Assembly: GCA_002493905.1 (NCBI GenBank)
Contig: DLAJ01000007.1
Coordinates: 226,803 to 290,802, forward strand
Length of the DNA: 64,000 bases
Source: Lachnospiraceae bacterium UBA7050
Lineage (GTDB): Bacteria; Bacillota; Clostridia; Lachnospirales; Lachnospiraceae
Direction of reading: 5' to 3'
The position numbers were made by a program, and so were the translations under genes. This document shows positions 42,653-51,594 of the stretch, piece after piece. Numbering within the stretch: the first letter of the stretch is position 1; every line of letters begins with the position of its first letter. Below the pieces are notes generated by a model. It saw only the letters and a program-made list of their open reading frames with translations. It was not told the origin of the DNA and made no database searches.

Positions 42653-44560
42653 ATGAATATTCAAATGCAAACGGGCGGCGTTTTCATTTTATTGCTGCTG
42701 CTCTATTTTTATAAACGTCAGGACACGGTCGATTTGTATACCGGAAAAGTTTTTTTGCGCGCACTTTACATTACGCTCGCCTGTCTGATCCTGGATATTT
42801 TATCCATCGTTCTGATCGTCAATCAGTCACATCTCCCGACATGGCTGGTCAAGGCCGAATGTAAAGCGTATCTTGTCTCGCTTGTCGTAACCGGGTATAT
42901 CGCGTTTGCTTACGCCAGCGCCGATATTCACCATTTGGTTAAGTCGGATACATTTACCCGCTGGCTCGGGCTTGCCGTTATCGCAGTTGCCGTTCTGATC
43001 TTTGCGCTTCCCATCTCTACTTACTACAATGGTCAAAATATTGTATATACATACGGATGGGCATGCTCCGCCACCTATGCAGGCGCATTGCTTTTGATCA
43101 TGGCGACACTGATCAAAATTTTTTTGCACGGGAAAGCAATGAATCCCAAACGCCGCAGTGCGATCCGGTTGTGGATGATCATATGGATCGCGGCAGCTCT
43201 GACACAGTTCTTAAACGGCAGGCTTTTGTTAGTTGGTTTCGCAAGTGTTTTGGGAATCGTGATCTTATTTTTTGAACTGGAAAATCCGGAAATCTATATT
43301 GACCGGGGCACCGGCTTTTTTAACAGCTATGCATTCGTCGCTTTTATTAAACAGCGCTATCAAATGGATCATGACTGCTGCGGTCTTCTTCTCTCGCTTG
43401 AAAATGTACATATCATCAATAATATGACTCCCGCCAAAGTGGAAGAAGCCATGGCGGAGATCGTCCGTTTTGTCCGCCGCATTCCCGATGTCACAGTATT
43501 CAAAACAGATGATCGGGAATTCTCGCTGGAATTTGAAGAGAAAGAGGCGCTTTACCGTGCCTGCGGCATTGTTTACAGCCGTTTTCAGCAATACTGGCTT
43601 GAGAACAGTACCGACGCAGAACCGGTATTGTTACAGCCGCATTATATTCTGATCCCCTCGGGCAAAGCAGCGGCAAGCGCAGAGGAAATGCTCAGTGTCT
43701 TAAGATATTTCCGCTCCCGCTGCGCGGAACCGTCTGAGGAAACGCTCCTGACAGTGGACGAAGACAGCATCAAAAAACGGCGCGAACATGACGACATGCT
43801 CAGTACGCTTATGCGTGCCATAAAAGAGGACCGGATCGAGGTATTCTATCAGCCTATTTACTCCACAAAGGAGAAAAAATTCATATCCGCCGAAGCATTG
43901 GCCCGCATCCGCAGGGAAGACGGCAGTATCATCCCGCCGGGTCTTTTCATTCCGATTGCAGAAGAAACAGGGCTCATTTCCGAAATCGGTGAGATCATCT
44001 TTGATAAAACCTGCCGTTTTATCAAAGAACATAACTTAGAAGACTATGGCATCCAATATATCGAGGCAAATCTCTCCGTCATACAGTGCGACAGTGAGAC
44101 TCTTGCAAGCACCTATATCAGTATTATGCAAAAGCATCACATCGCTCCTAAATCCATCAATTTAGAGATTACGGAATCCGCATCGATCAGCACACGGAAA
44201 ACGCTCATTGAAAATATGCGCCGGCTTTTGAATTACGGCGTTTCTTTCTCTCTGGATGATTTCGGAAACGGTCAGTCAAACTTAAACTATATTGTGGATA
44301 TGCCGGTTCAGATCGTGAAATTCGACCGTGATATGACGCAGGCATATTTCAACAGTGAAAAAGCACAGTTCATCCTGCGCGCCACCATGAACATGATTCA
44401 CGATATGCACTTAAAGGTCGTTTCGGAGGGCGTGGAGACCAAAGAGCAGCTGACTGTACTTGAAGAACTGGGTATTGACTATATTCAGGGCTATTATTTC
44501 TCAAAGCCCCTCGACGCGCAGTCATTTCTGGAATTTATCAAAAAAGAAAACTGCTCTTAA
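42653..44560 (+). CDS. Membrane cyclic-di-GMP phosphodiesterase (degenerate GGDEF plus EAL)
   Basis: Breaks down cyclic di-GMP. 635 residues. Six to seven TM helices cover about 1-220. A GGDEF-like domain (about 225-370) lacks the GGDEF signature and is probably regulatory. The EAL domain (about 385-630) has all key residues: EALARI, ANLSVIQ, LEITES, DDFGNGQSNL, KFDR, VSEGVET and IQGYYFSKPL, so it should be active. The second ATG (42653) has GAGGGGAG 10 bases upstream and is preferred over 42629. It is a single gene with its own promoter and terminator. Confidence 0.9.
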   Translation: MNIQMQTGGVFILLLLLYFYKRQDTVDLYTGKVFLRALYITLACLILDILSIVLIVNQSHLPTWLVKAECKAYLVSLVVTGYIAFAYASADIHHLVKSDTFTRWLGLAVIAVAVLIFALPISTYYNGQNIVYTYGWACSATYAGALLLIMATLIKIFLHGKAMNPKRRSAIRLWMIIWIAAALTQFLNGRLLLVGFASVLGIVILFFELENPEIYIDRGTGFFNSYAFVAFIKQRYQMDHDCCGLLLSLENVHIINNMTPAKVEEAMAEIVRFVRRIPDVTVFKTDDREFSLEFEEKEALYRACGIVYSRFQQYWLENSTDAEPVLLQPHYILIPSGKAAASAEEMLSVLRYFRSRCAEPSEETLLTVDEDSIKKRREHDDMLSTLMRAIKEDRIEVFYQPIYSTKEKKFISAEALARIRREDGSIIPPGLFIPIAEETGLISEIGEIIFDKTCRFIKEHNLEDYGIQYIEANLSVIQCDSETLASTYISIMQKHHIAPKSINLEITESASISTRKTLIENMRRLLNYGVSFSLDDFGNGQSNLNYIVDMPVQIVKFDRDMTQAYFNSEKAQFILRATMNMIHDMHLKVVSEGVETKEQLTVLEELGIDYIQGYYFSKPLDAQSFLEFIKKENCS

Positions 44561-44571
44561 CTGCCTGCACT

Positions 44572-44614
44572 AAACTGTAACCTGTCTCTCATACGCAAAC
44601 GACAGGTTACAGTT
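44572..44614. terminator. Bidirectional terminator between EAL and recQ genes
   Basis: AAACTGTAACCTGTC pairs with GACAGGTTACAGTTT over 15 bp between the converging genes. Confidence 0.88.
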
Positions 44615-44650
44615 TATTTATCATATCCGCCCGTATTGACATCATCGATC

Positions 44651-46738
44651 TCATTCTATAAGCCCGTGCTTTTTCAGTCTGGCGCGTATTGCACCATTTG
44701 TGCGATCATGGATATCTGCTATCTCCGAAATCTTCATACCGGAGTTATACTCTTCATCAAGCCGCTTATCCTCTTCATCTGTCCATGAAGTTCCTGCTCC
44801 ATCGGGTCTGTTCTTCTTACGGTTATATTCCACCCTGTCAAAGGAATCTTTTACATTCACAGCAGTGTCTTCATCCTTTATCCCCGTAACTGCTCCGCGG
44901 TGTTCGTCCATAAAAGCTGTCACCGCCTTTATAAATCTCTCACCATATTTTTCATACTTCGCTTCGCCCACGCCGCTGACCCGAAGCATACCCTCTCTGG
45001 TACGCGGCATTTTCATGCACATGTCTATCAATGTCCTGTCACTGAAAATAATATATGGCGGCATCGACTCTTCCCTTGCAATTTGAAGCCGCAGCAAACG
45101 CAGTTTTTCAAACAGCTCATAGCCCGCTCTTGTCAGCGCGTCCGTGCTCCTTGCCCGCGAAGCTCTTGTGCGGTTTCTTTCCGGTTCTTTCTCCTCCGCC
45201 ATGCGGACAATGACACGCGTATCCTCATCGCGAAGGCGGTTCACCTCCTGACCGATCTGCAAAACGCTATAGGTATCCTCTGTCTGACGTAAATACCCTT
45301 CCTCCAGCATCTGATTGATGAGCAGGCGTATCAACGCCTCGCTGAAATCACGCAATGCACCATAGGATCGATATTCCGTACAGCCAATTTCCTTCAGTTT
45401 CGCCCGGTTCGCGCCGATCAGCGTCCCCGTAACGACGCTCAGGCCATATCGTCCCCTCGTCTCGCAGACACAATCGACCACCTGTTTCGCCTGCGCAGTC
45501 ATATCAACCTCACGATAAGTGCGGTGACAGTTCCCGCAGTTATCGCAGGGAGCATTTGTCTTTTCTCCAAAATAATGTAAAATCGTATTTCTTAAACATC
45601 CCGTCGTTTTACAGTAATGCTCGATGGCATGCAGCCTGTTGGCATCCCTCTCCCGGATTAACGGAATGTCCTCCGGGTTCACATCAGAAAAATCTTTACT
45701 GTCCAGCAAAAATTTTGCCGTCCTGACATCGTTTGCCGAAAAAAGCAGAATACACTGCGACGGCTCGCCGTCCCTGCCTGCACGCCCCGCCTCCTGATAA
45801 TAGTTCTCCATGCTCTGCGGCATATTGTAATGAATGACATAGCGGACATTTGATTTGTCAATGCCCATTCCAAATGCATTTGTCGCGACAACAACAGGCG
45901 CTTTGTCATAAATAAAATCTTCCTGATTTCGCTTTCTCTCCTCCGCGCCAAGCCCGGCATGATATTTCGTCACCGCAACACCTTTAATTGCTAAAAGCGC
46001 ACACAGGTTGTCCACATTTTTCCTCGTCGCGCAATAGATGATCCCGCTTTCATCCGGATGTTTTTCTATATAGTCAACAATAAAATCGTCCTTTTTTCTA
46101 ACCTGCTCTACGCTGTAATACAGATTTTCCCTGTCAAATCCGGTCGTGATGATATTGGGCTGTCTCAGCCCAAGCGTACAGACAACGTCCTCTCTGACTT
46201 CCTGCGTTGCTGTCGCCGTAAACGCGCTGATAACCGGACGTTTCGGCAATGCCCTGATAAAATTGACGATTTTTAAGTAGCTTGGCCTGAAATCCTGTCC
46301 CCACTGTGAGATACAATGCGCCTCATCCACGGTAAGCATGGAAATCTCTGCATGGGTGGCAAACTCTATAAACTCCCTGCTCTCCAAGCGCTCCGGCGCA
46401 ACATAGATCATCTTATAGTGTCCCTGTTTCGCATACTGGAGTGCTTTGGAAATCTGCCCCTCGGAAAGGGAGCTGTTGATATATGCCGCATGAACCCCCG
46501 CCTCGTTTAACGCCTTGACCTGATCCTGCATCAGAGAGATCAACGGCGAGATCACCAGCGTAATGCCCGGAAACATTAACCCCGGCACCTGATAACAGAT
46601 CGATTTTCCCGCGCCCGTCGGCATGATCGCAAACGCATCCCGCCCCGCTAAAATTGTCTCGATGATGCTTTCCTGTCCCGCCCTGAATGCATCATAACCA
46701 AAATATTTTTTCAAGATGTCCAACGCTTTTTGATTCAT
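44651..46738 (-). CDS. recQ: ATP-dependent DNA helicase RecQ
   Basis: 3'-5' DNA helicase of recombination and fork repair. 695 residues. Helicase motif I PTGAGKS, DEAH box TVDEAHCISQWGQDFRP, motif VI QEAGRAGRDG, zinc-binding Cys cluster (CLRNTILHYF, CDNCGNC), winged helix and HRDC domain (about 520-600) are all present. A short C-terminal domain (about 640-695; SWTDEEDKRLDEEYNSGMK) looks like a SANT/Myb or HTH element. The ATG at 46738 follows AGGAACAGGT; 32 upstream codons have no site. Confidence 0.93.
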   Translation of the reverse strand: MNQKALDILKKYFGYDAFRAGQESIIETILAGRDAFAIMPTGAGKSICYQVPGLMFPGITLVISPLISLMQDQVKALNEAGVHAAYINSSLSEGQISKALQYAKQGHYKMIYVAPERLESREFIEFATHAEISMLTVDEAHCISQWGQDFRPSYLKIVNFIRALPKRPVISAFTATATQEVREDVVCTLGLRQPNIITTGFDRENLYYSVEQVRKKDDFIVDYIEKHPDESGIIYCATRKNVDNLCALLAIKGVAVTKYHAGLGAEERKRNQEDFIYDKAPVVVATNAFGMGIDKSNVRYVIHYNMPQSMENYYQEAGRAGRDGEPSQCILLFSANDVRTAKFLLDSKDFSDVNPEDIPLIRERDANRLHAIEHYCKTTGCLRNTILHYFGEKTNAPCDNCGNCHRTYREVDMTAQAKQVVDCVCETRGRYGLSVVTGTLIGANRAKLKEIGCTEYRSYGALRDFSEALIRLLINQMLEEGYLRQTEDTYSVLQIGQEVNRLRDEDTRVIVRMAEEKEPERNRTRASRARSTDALTRAGYELFEKLRLLRLQIAREESMPPYIIFSDRTLIDMCMKMPRTREGMLRVSGVGEAKYEKYGERFIKAVTAFMDEHRGAVTGIKDEDTAVNVKDSFDRVEYNRKKNRPDGAGTSWTDEEDKRLDEEYNSGMKISEIADIHDRTNGAIRARLKKHGLIE

Positions 46739-46937
46739 ACCTGTTCCTTTGCCATGTGCAGTATTGGCGTATTTCGGCGCAGCCTGCTGTTCTTCTGCAC
46801 AAGGCCTTATCCTTATCATATTTTCTACGCTCATAGTATAGTCAAAAAGTGGTTATGACGCAATATCCTTTTTTAATTTTGTACTAAAATCTGCCGCTCC
46901 CGTAATCTGACCACCCTTTTTGCCAGCTCTCCCGCCG

Positions 46938-47324
46938 TCACCGGAAATTTAGCGTCCAACGGTTCTCGCTCTGGTGATAGATCAGCCATACGCGCATCCG
47001 CTGTTCCCCCACTATGATCTCACAATCAAATTCAATGAAGGGCGTTCCCGCATACATTTTCTTCTCGGACGAATGAACAATAACCGGTCTTATCGTCCGG
47101 CATTCCCCATCCTCGTCCATGAGCTTCAGCATCAGCGGCATGAGCTTCCCAGTGCTGGTAAACCAACACTCGCAGGCAACCTCCTGCTGCCTGCCGCGTA
47201 TCTGTCCGGTGTGCCCCGCATTTCCGTTATGTCCGGCATTCCCGGCATGTCCAGTGTTTCCGTTATGTCCGACATTCCCTGTCCGATGTCCGGTCTGATA
47301 ACTCGTCCCTATCCCAAACGCCAC
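46938..47324 (-). CDS. Small protein linked to the Y-family polymerase gene, with Gly/His/Asn repeats
   Basis: Function unknown. About 128 residues from a GTG at 47324 (AAAGGAG 9 bases upstream). The N-terminal third is a run of GHNGN/GHAGN-type repeats, which the DNA encodes as short near-identical units at about 47200-47290. A compact beta-rich domain follows (VACECWFTSTGKLMPLMLKL to the end). It begins 15 bp after the polymerase gene, so the two are an operon. Small partner genes beside Y-family polymerases are common, but this domain is not YolD as far as I can see. Confidence 0.6.
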   Translation of the reverse strand: MAFGIGTSYQTGHRTGNVGHNGNTGHAGNAGHNGNAGHTGQIRGRQQEVACECWFTSTGKLMPLMLKLMDEDGECRTIRPVIVHSSEKKMYAGTPFIEFDCEIIVGEQRMRVWLIYHQSENRWTLNFR

Positions 47325-47338
47325 CGCACACACCTCCT

Positions 47339-48565
47339 TTATTCTCTTGAAATCCCTCCGCTCATGTGGTTGATCGGCTGATTTAAGAACGCCGCCCTCA
47401 TCAGTGCATCCGCGCCGAACCGCTCACGTACCGCATCCACAGCGAGGTCCAGACGCGCCAGCTTCTCATAATCCTGCCCGTCAAACAGGCTCATCTGTCT
47501 TGAAAAATTCTCTCTGCATACACCGGAGGTATGCACGCCCAGATGCCGGATTGGCCTTTTATCCCAAAGCTCATCAAACAGCGCGCATGCTGTCTGATAA
47601 ATCTCCAAGGTAATGTTTGTGGAAAATGTCAGCACACGCTGGTGGGACTGATAAGAAAAATCCGCACTTTTGATTCCTACGGCAATCACGCTGATCTGCA
47701 CACCGTCCGCGCGAAGCCGCGCCGCCACCGTTTCCGACAATGCCAAAAGCACTTTTTTCGCAGTCGGCGCATCCGTCACATCAAACGGAATCGTCGTGCT
47801 GTTCCCATAGCCTTTGTTTGCCGGCGCCTGCTTCAGCACGGGTGAAAAATCCAGCCCGTTGGCGAACGCCCACACAATCTCACCCTGCTTTTTGAGAATC
47901 CTCTTCATATATGCCGGGTCCGCCTGCGCAAGCTCCCCGATTGTCCTGATTCCCATCGAAAAAAGCTTCTGCGCCGTCGCCCTTCCCACGAAAAACAGCT
48001 CCGGCACGGCAAGCGGCCACATTTTCTTTTGGATTTCCTCCTTCCACAGCGTATGCACCCTGTCCGGTTTTCGGAAATCGGACGCCATTTTTGCGAGCAG
48101 CTTGTTTTCCGAAACTCCGACATTTACCGTAAATCCCAGTTCCCGGTAAATCCGATTTTTCATCATTTCCGCAGCCTGTTCCGGTTCTCCGAACAGATGG
48201 CAGGTCTGCGTCATGTCCACAAACGCCTCATCTATGCTGTACTGCTCCACAGCATCTGAATACTCTCTCAGGATTGCCATCAATGCCGCCGAGCAGCGCT
48301 CATATAAGTTATAATTCGGCGGAGCAAGCGTAAGCTTCGGACATTTTCTTTTTGCCTCCGGGATGCTTTCGCCCGTCTTTATGCCGCAGCGCTTCGCCGG
48401 CATGGATTTTGCGAGGATAATGCCTCGGCGCATGCCGGCATCCCCCGCAACTGCGGATGGAATTTCGCGAAGATCGACCGCTGCGCCCTTATGGTACAAA
48501 CGATAAACAGCCTCCCAGCTAAGGAAGGCTGCATTCACATCAATATGAAATATGATCGTCTTCAA
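47339..48565 (-). CDS. Y-family DNA polymerase (DinB/Pol IV type)
   Basis: Error-prone translesion polymerase. 408 residues from a TTG at 48565 that lies 10 bases after AGGAGG and begins KTIIFHIDVNAAFLSWEAV. The palm carboxylates are Asp in FHIDVNAAF and Asp-Glu in EQYSIDEAFVDMT. The helix-hairpin-helix (LFSMGIRTIGELAQADPAYM) and little-finger domains follow, then the C-terminus (DKRPIRHLGVHTSGVC, DGQDYEKLARLD). It is followed by the small repeat protein and lies near the SRAP gene, a local DNA-damage cluster with recQ. No LexA box was identified. Confidence 0.88.
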   Translation of the reverse strand: MKTIIFHIDVNAAFLSWEAVYRLYHKGAAVDLREIPSAVAGDAGMRRGIILAKSMPAKRCGIKTGESIPEAKRKCPKLTLAPPNYNLYERCSAALMAILREYSDAVEQYSIDEAFVDMTQTCHLFGEPEQAAEMMKNRIYRELGFTVNVGVSENKLLAKMASDFRKPDRVHTLWKEEIQKKMWPLAVPELFFVGRATAQKLFSMGIRTIGELAQADPAYMKRILKKQGEIVWAFANGLDFSPVLKQAPANKGYGNSTTIPFDVTDAPTAKKVLLALSETVAARLRADGVQISVIAVGIKSADFSYQSHQRVLTFSTNITLEIYQTACALFDELWDKRPIRHLGVHTSGVCRENFSRQMSLFDGQDYEKLARLDLAVDAVRERFGADALMRAAFLNQPINHMSGGISRE

Positions 48566-48648
48566 ACGTGTGTTCACCTCCTGTGTGACACATTGTAGCA
48601 AACACACGTTCTGTATTCAAGCGGTACATTTTTCCAGTCAGAACAGGG

Positions 48649-49425
48649 TCATCTGCAAAACAGAGTCATCTGCTCATAGTCCGTTTTGCGTTCCAACAGA
48701 CAAGGGCGCTTTTCCAACAGACTTTTCGTGCGCTCCCCATCCCAAATCCACGCCGCAATCTCATCCGGCTCCAAAATAAGCGGCATGCGGTCATGCACCG
48801 GTTCCATGGACTCATTCGCCGCCGTTGTCAGGATAACAAAGCGCTCCCCGTCCTCATCATGCCGGAAGCAGCCCGCCATAAACAGCACCGGCGAATCCTC
48901 CCTGTGGAAACGGTATTTTTCCTTTTTGCGGTTCCATTCGTAAAAACCTGCTGCCGGAATCACAATGCGGTGATTTCGCATTGCTTCGCGAAAGGCAGGC
49001 TTCTCCATCGCTGTTTCGCTCCGTGCATTCAAAATCATCTGCCCCTTTTTGCCGCTTTCCTTCGGCGCAAATCCCGGCATTCCCCAGCGCAGCATGCGGC
49101 ATTCCACAATCCTGCAGCCGCCCGCTCCGCATCCCGCACCGATCACGGGCGCAGATACCGTCGGATAAATGTCGCCGGACGGTACGATCACAGGCGCGGA
49201 CACCGAGGGGGAAATGCCGCCGGATGGCAGATCGGGCAGTCCGCTTTCCCGAGACTCCTGTTCCTGCGGGCCTGACTCTTTTTTCCCATCATGCCCTGCT
49301 GTCCGTTCCGCCACAGCACCTTCTCCGTGCTCCGCCTTCTGCGCGCGCAGCTTTTCATTCACCTGCCGGATGACTTTTTCAATCTCTCCTGCCGTATCGT
49401 CATCCACATAATACCGTCCACACAT
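48649..49425 (-). CDS. SRAP-domain protein (YedK/HMCES family) with duplicated segment
   Basis: Crosslinks to abasic sites in single-stranded DNA through Cys2 to protect them. 258 residues starting MCGRYY, with GGGAGAG 7 bases upstream. Conserved residues: Cys2, Glu163 in GFYEW and His in VHDRMPLIL. Residues about 33-65 are a Glu/Gly/Ser-rich insertion. A 15-residue unit is present twice in tandem (67-81 and 82-96, PSG-IxPxVSAPVI); one copy corresponds to the normal family segment and the other is an in-frame duplication. Confidence 0.88.
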   Translation of the reverse strand: MCGRYYVDDDTAGEIEKVIRQVNEKLRAQKAEHGEGAVAERTAGHDGKKESGPQEQESRESGLPDLPSGGISPSVSAPVIVPSGDIYPTVSAPVIGAGCGAGGCRIVECRMLRWGMPGFAPKESGKKGQMILNARSETAMEKPAFREAMRNHRIVIPAAGFYEWNRKKEKYRFHREDSPVLFMAGCFRHDEDGERFVILTTAANESMEPVHDRMPLILEPDEIAAWIWDGERTKSLLEKRPCLLERKTDYEQMTLFCR

Positions 49426-49523
49426 GTCAAACTCTCCCGTCCTGTCCGCTCTCTTCCTCTGCACGGCACGCACGCTCTCTGCCTCTGCGCGGCGCGTACG
49501 CGTGCGCTGGCTTCTGCCGCCGG

Positions 49524-50159
49524 TTATTCCTTTTTCCGTATTGGGTGCCGGACGACTGTCTTCAACCGCTCCGGCGCCACTTTCCGCGCATCGCTTAAAT
49601 AAATCTCATGGTGATAACGGCTCTCCGTAATGTCGAGCTCATAACCCTGCTCCTCCATAAACTCATGCATCAGGCGGATCGTTTCCGGCTCGTCGTCATA
49701 CGCACCGATATGCATGCATTGGACACACAGCCCCTCATCATACGTCATCCATTCCACCTTCGAAAAATCCGTTTTCTTCTTTCGCTCCGCTTCCGCAAGC
49801 GCCCATGCAAAATCCTCTTTTGTCACGAAGTCAGGCAGCCGGATCACGGAAAGAAAACGAAAATTTTCTTTATGGGCATAATCAATTCCTTTTACGCCGT
49901 CCTGCCACCAGAAGCCTTCAAGCGGCGGCACGACATAATCAAAATATCCGTCAATCTGATGATCTCCCATTTTACTCATCTTAATCGTAAACGCGATCCC
50001 ATAGAGCAGGCCAATCGACTGCTTATACTCGCTCCCCTCCTCATTCGGGTTCCCGCTGCCGCGGACTGCAAGATAATTCATGGACGGAATGTCCACAATG
50101 CCCGGTTTGCTTTTCGGCATATAGAACTCTTTATATTCTTTTTTATAATCAAATGCCAT
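49524..50159 (-). CDS. GyrI-like small-molecule-binding domain protein
   Basis: 211 residues of the SOUL/GyrI-like superfamily, often fused to or encoded beside regulators as ligand sensors. Family features: MAFDYKKEYKEFYMPKSKPG at the start, MNYLAVRGSGNPNEEG, a central DYVVPPLEGFWW segment and YHHEIYLSDARKVAPERLKTVVRHP at the end. AAGGAAGGA precedes the ATG at 50159. The WYL regulator gene is 120 bp upstream on the same strand, so they may work together. Confidence 0.82.
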   Translation of the reverse strand: MAFDYKKEYKEFYMPKSKPGIVDIPSMNYLAVRGSGNPNEEGSEYKQSIGLLYGIAFTIKMSKMGDHQIDGYFDYVVPPLEGFWWQDGVKGIDYAHKENFRFLSVIRLPDFVTKEDFAWALAEAERKKKTDFSKVEWMTYDEGLCVQCMHIGAYDDEPETIRLMHEFMEEQGYELDITESRYHHEIYLSDARKVAPERLKTVVRHPIRKKE

Positions 50160-50278
50160 CGTAATCCTTCCTTTCTTCTTTACCGCGCTTTCCGCGCATT
50201 TTCTTGCTTTCATTTTTCTTTTTCATCTGGACGTTTGCGAAACGTCTATTCTTTTTCATCCATTTGCAGGCGGTCTCT

Positions 50279-51193
50279 TTATCTGTCCGTATCATATCTT
50301 CTGCAGATCCGCTCCGCGCAGTCCCTGATCTGGGTCCGGATCTCCTCCGGCTCAAGCACCGTGACCTGGTCGCGGAACGTCATAAGCCAGGTGAGCAGAT
50401 GCTCGCGGTCCGTATAATCCGCCTGAAACAATAACCGCTTGTCTTCCTGTTCCCGAAAACAGTCTGGACCAAACGCCTCGATCAGCCGCCATTTGCATTC
50501 CGGCTCAAACAGCGCTTTGACCTGAATGCCTCCCGGAAAAATGCGTTCGTCCGTAAGGTCCGGCATGGCTGCCCTTCTTTTTTCAAACTTCTCCTCAGAC
50601 AAGCAGACGTTCTCCATACGGTTTAACTTAAACAACCGGAAATCTTTCCGTTTTGTGCACCACCCCCACACGTACCAGCTCGACCATCGAAAAATTAAAT
50701 AATACGGCTCAATGCGGCGCTCAGATTCACCGTTCGGTGAATAATACCGGAACATCAGCTCCCTCCTTACGTCAATTGCTGCGCGTATGATCTCAATTTT
50801 CGGTGCAAGCGACTCTTTGTACCAGGATGACAGGTCAATCAGCACGGACTGGTCCCCGACGAAAAAATCAGAGGAGCCCGCCGATAATTTTTCCATCAAT
50901 TTTCCATACCGGTTCGTACCGTTGACGCTGTCCAGACTGCGGAGTCCCGCAAGAATATCCTGCATTTCCGTACGATTTACCAGTGTCCGGTCAATTCTGT
51001 AATTGTCCATAATGGAAATTCCGCCGCCCGCACCCTGCCTTGTGACAATCGGGATTCCTGCCCTGCACAAGTCCTCAATATCACGATTGATCGTCCGTCT
51101 CGAAACCTCAAAACGCTCCGCCAAGTCAGGCGCCGTCACGCTGTCTTTTTGCAATAAGATACTTAAAATTCCGATCAGTCTGTCTATTTTCAT
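50279..51193 (-). CDS. HTH/WYL-domain transcriptional regulator
   Basis: 304 residues. An N-terminal HTH_11 domain (about 1-60; VTAPDLAERFEVSRRTINRDIEDL) is followed by a WYL domain (about 135-215; RIEPYYLIFRWSSWYVWGWC) and a C-terminal WCX extension. YafY-like proteins sense ligands through WYL. The ATG at 51193 has AGGAGG 5 bases upstream. Transcribed just ahead of the GyrI-like gene. Confidence 0.88.
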   Translation of the reverse strand: MKIDRLIGILSILLQKDSVTAPDLAERFEVSRRTINRDIEDLCRAGIPIVTRQGAGGGISIMDNYRIDRTLVNRTEMQDILAGLRSLDSVNGTNRYGKLMEKLSAGSSDFFVGDQSVLIDLSSWYKESLAPKIEIIRAAIDVRRELMFRYYSPNGESERRIEPYYLIFRWSSWYVWGWCTKRKDFRLFKLNRMENVCLSEEKFEKRRAAMPDLTDERIFPGGIQVKALFEPECKWRLIEAFGPDCFREQEDKRLLFQADYTDREHLLTWLMTFRDQVTVLEPEEIRTQIRDCAERICRRYDTDR

Positions 51194-51224
51194 CACAGCC
51201 TCCTGCCACTACCCTATCATAAAA

Positions 51225-51254
51225 CAAAAAACACGACAACTATCTGTCGTGTTT
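51225..51254 (-). terminator. Terminator downstream of the small hypothetical gene
   Basis: AAACACGACA pairs with TGTCGTGTT, then TTTTTGTTTT on the minus strand. Confidence 0.8.
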
Positions 51255-51275
51255 CAGTAAAAAATCCGCCGGAAA

Positions 51276-51494
51276 TCAATACTCCTTCGTGATCTCGTCG
51301 AGTGAAATCCCGTAACGGCTCATAAAAATCTCCTTATCCCTCTCATTCCGGATCAGCATGATCTCCTCAAATTTTCCGGTATGAAGGTTCTTAAACCCTG
51401 CGACCTGCTCCCCGTTGCAGATACTTGCACGGATCACGGGTCTTACCTGTTGTTTATCATAATGCTCTGTCTGCGGCTTCTTTTTTCCAAACAT
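51276..51494 (-). CDS. Small conserved-type hypothetical protein
   Basis: 72 residues: a basic N-terminus (MFGKKKPQTEHYDKQQ), a predicted beta-hairpin (VRPVIRASICNGEQVAGFKNLHTG) and a helical end (ERDKEIFMSRYGISLDEITKEY). GGGAAAA lies before the ATG and a clear terminator follows, so it is likely a real single gene. Function unknown. Confidence 0.6.
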   Translation of the reverse strand: MFGKKKPQTEHYDKQQVRPVIRASICNGEQVAGFKNLHTGKFEEIMLIRNERDKEIFMSRYGISLDEITKEY

Positions 51495-51594
51495 GATTTT
51501 CCCGCCTTTCTGTCAAAACCGCCCTGCCGCTGTGCTGCTTATTCCTCCATGAATTTTTCGTGTTTACCCATAACAGAATACCAAAGCATACAAA

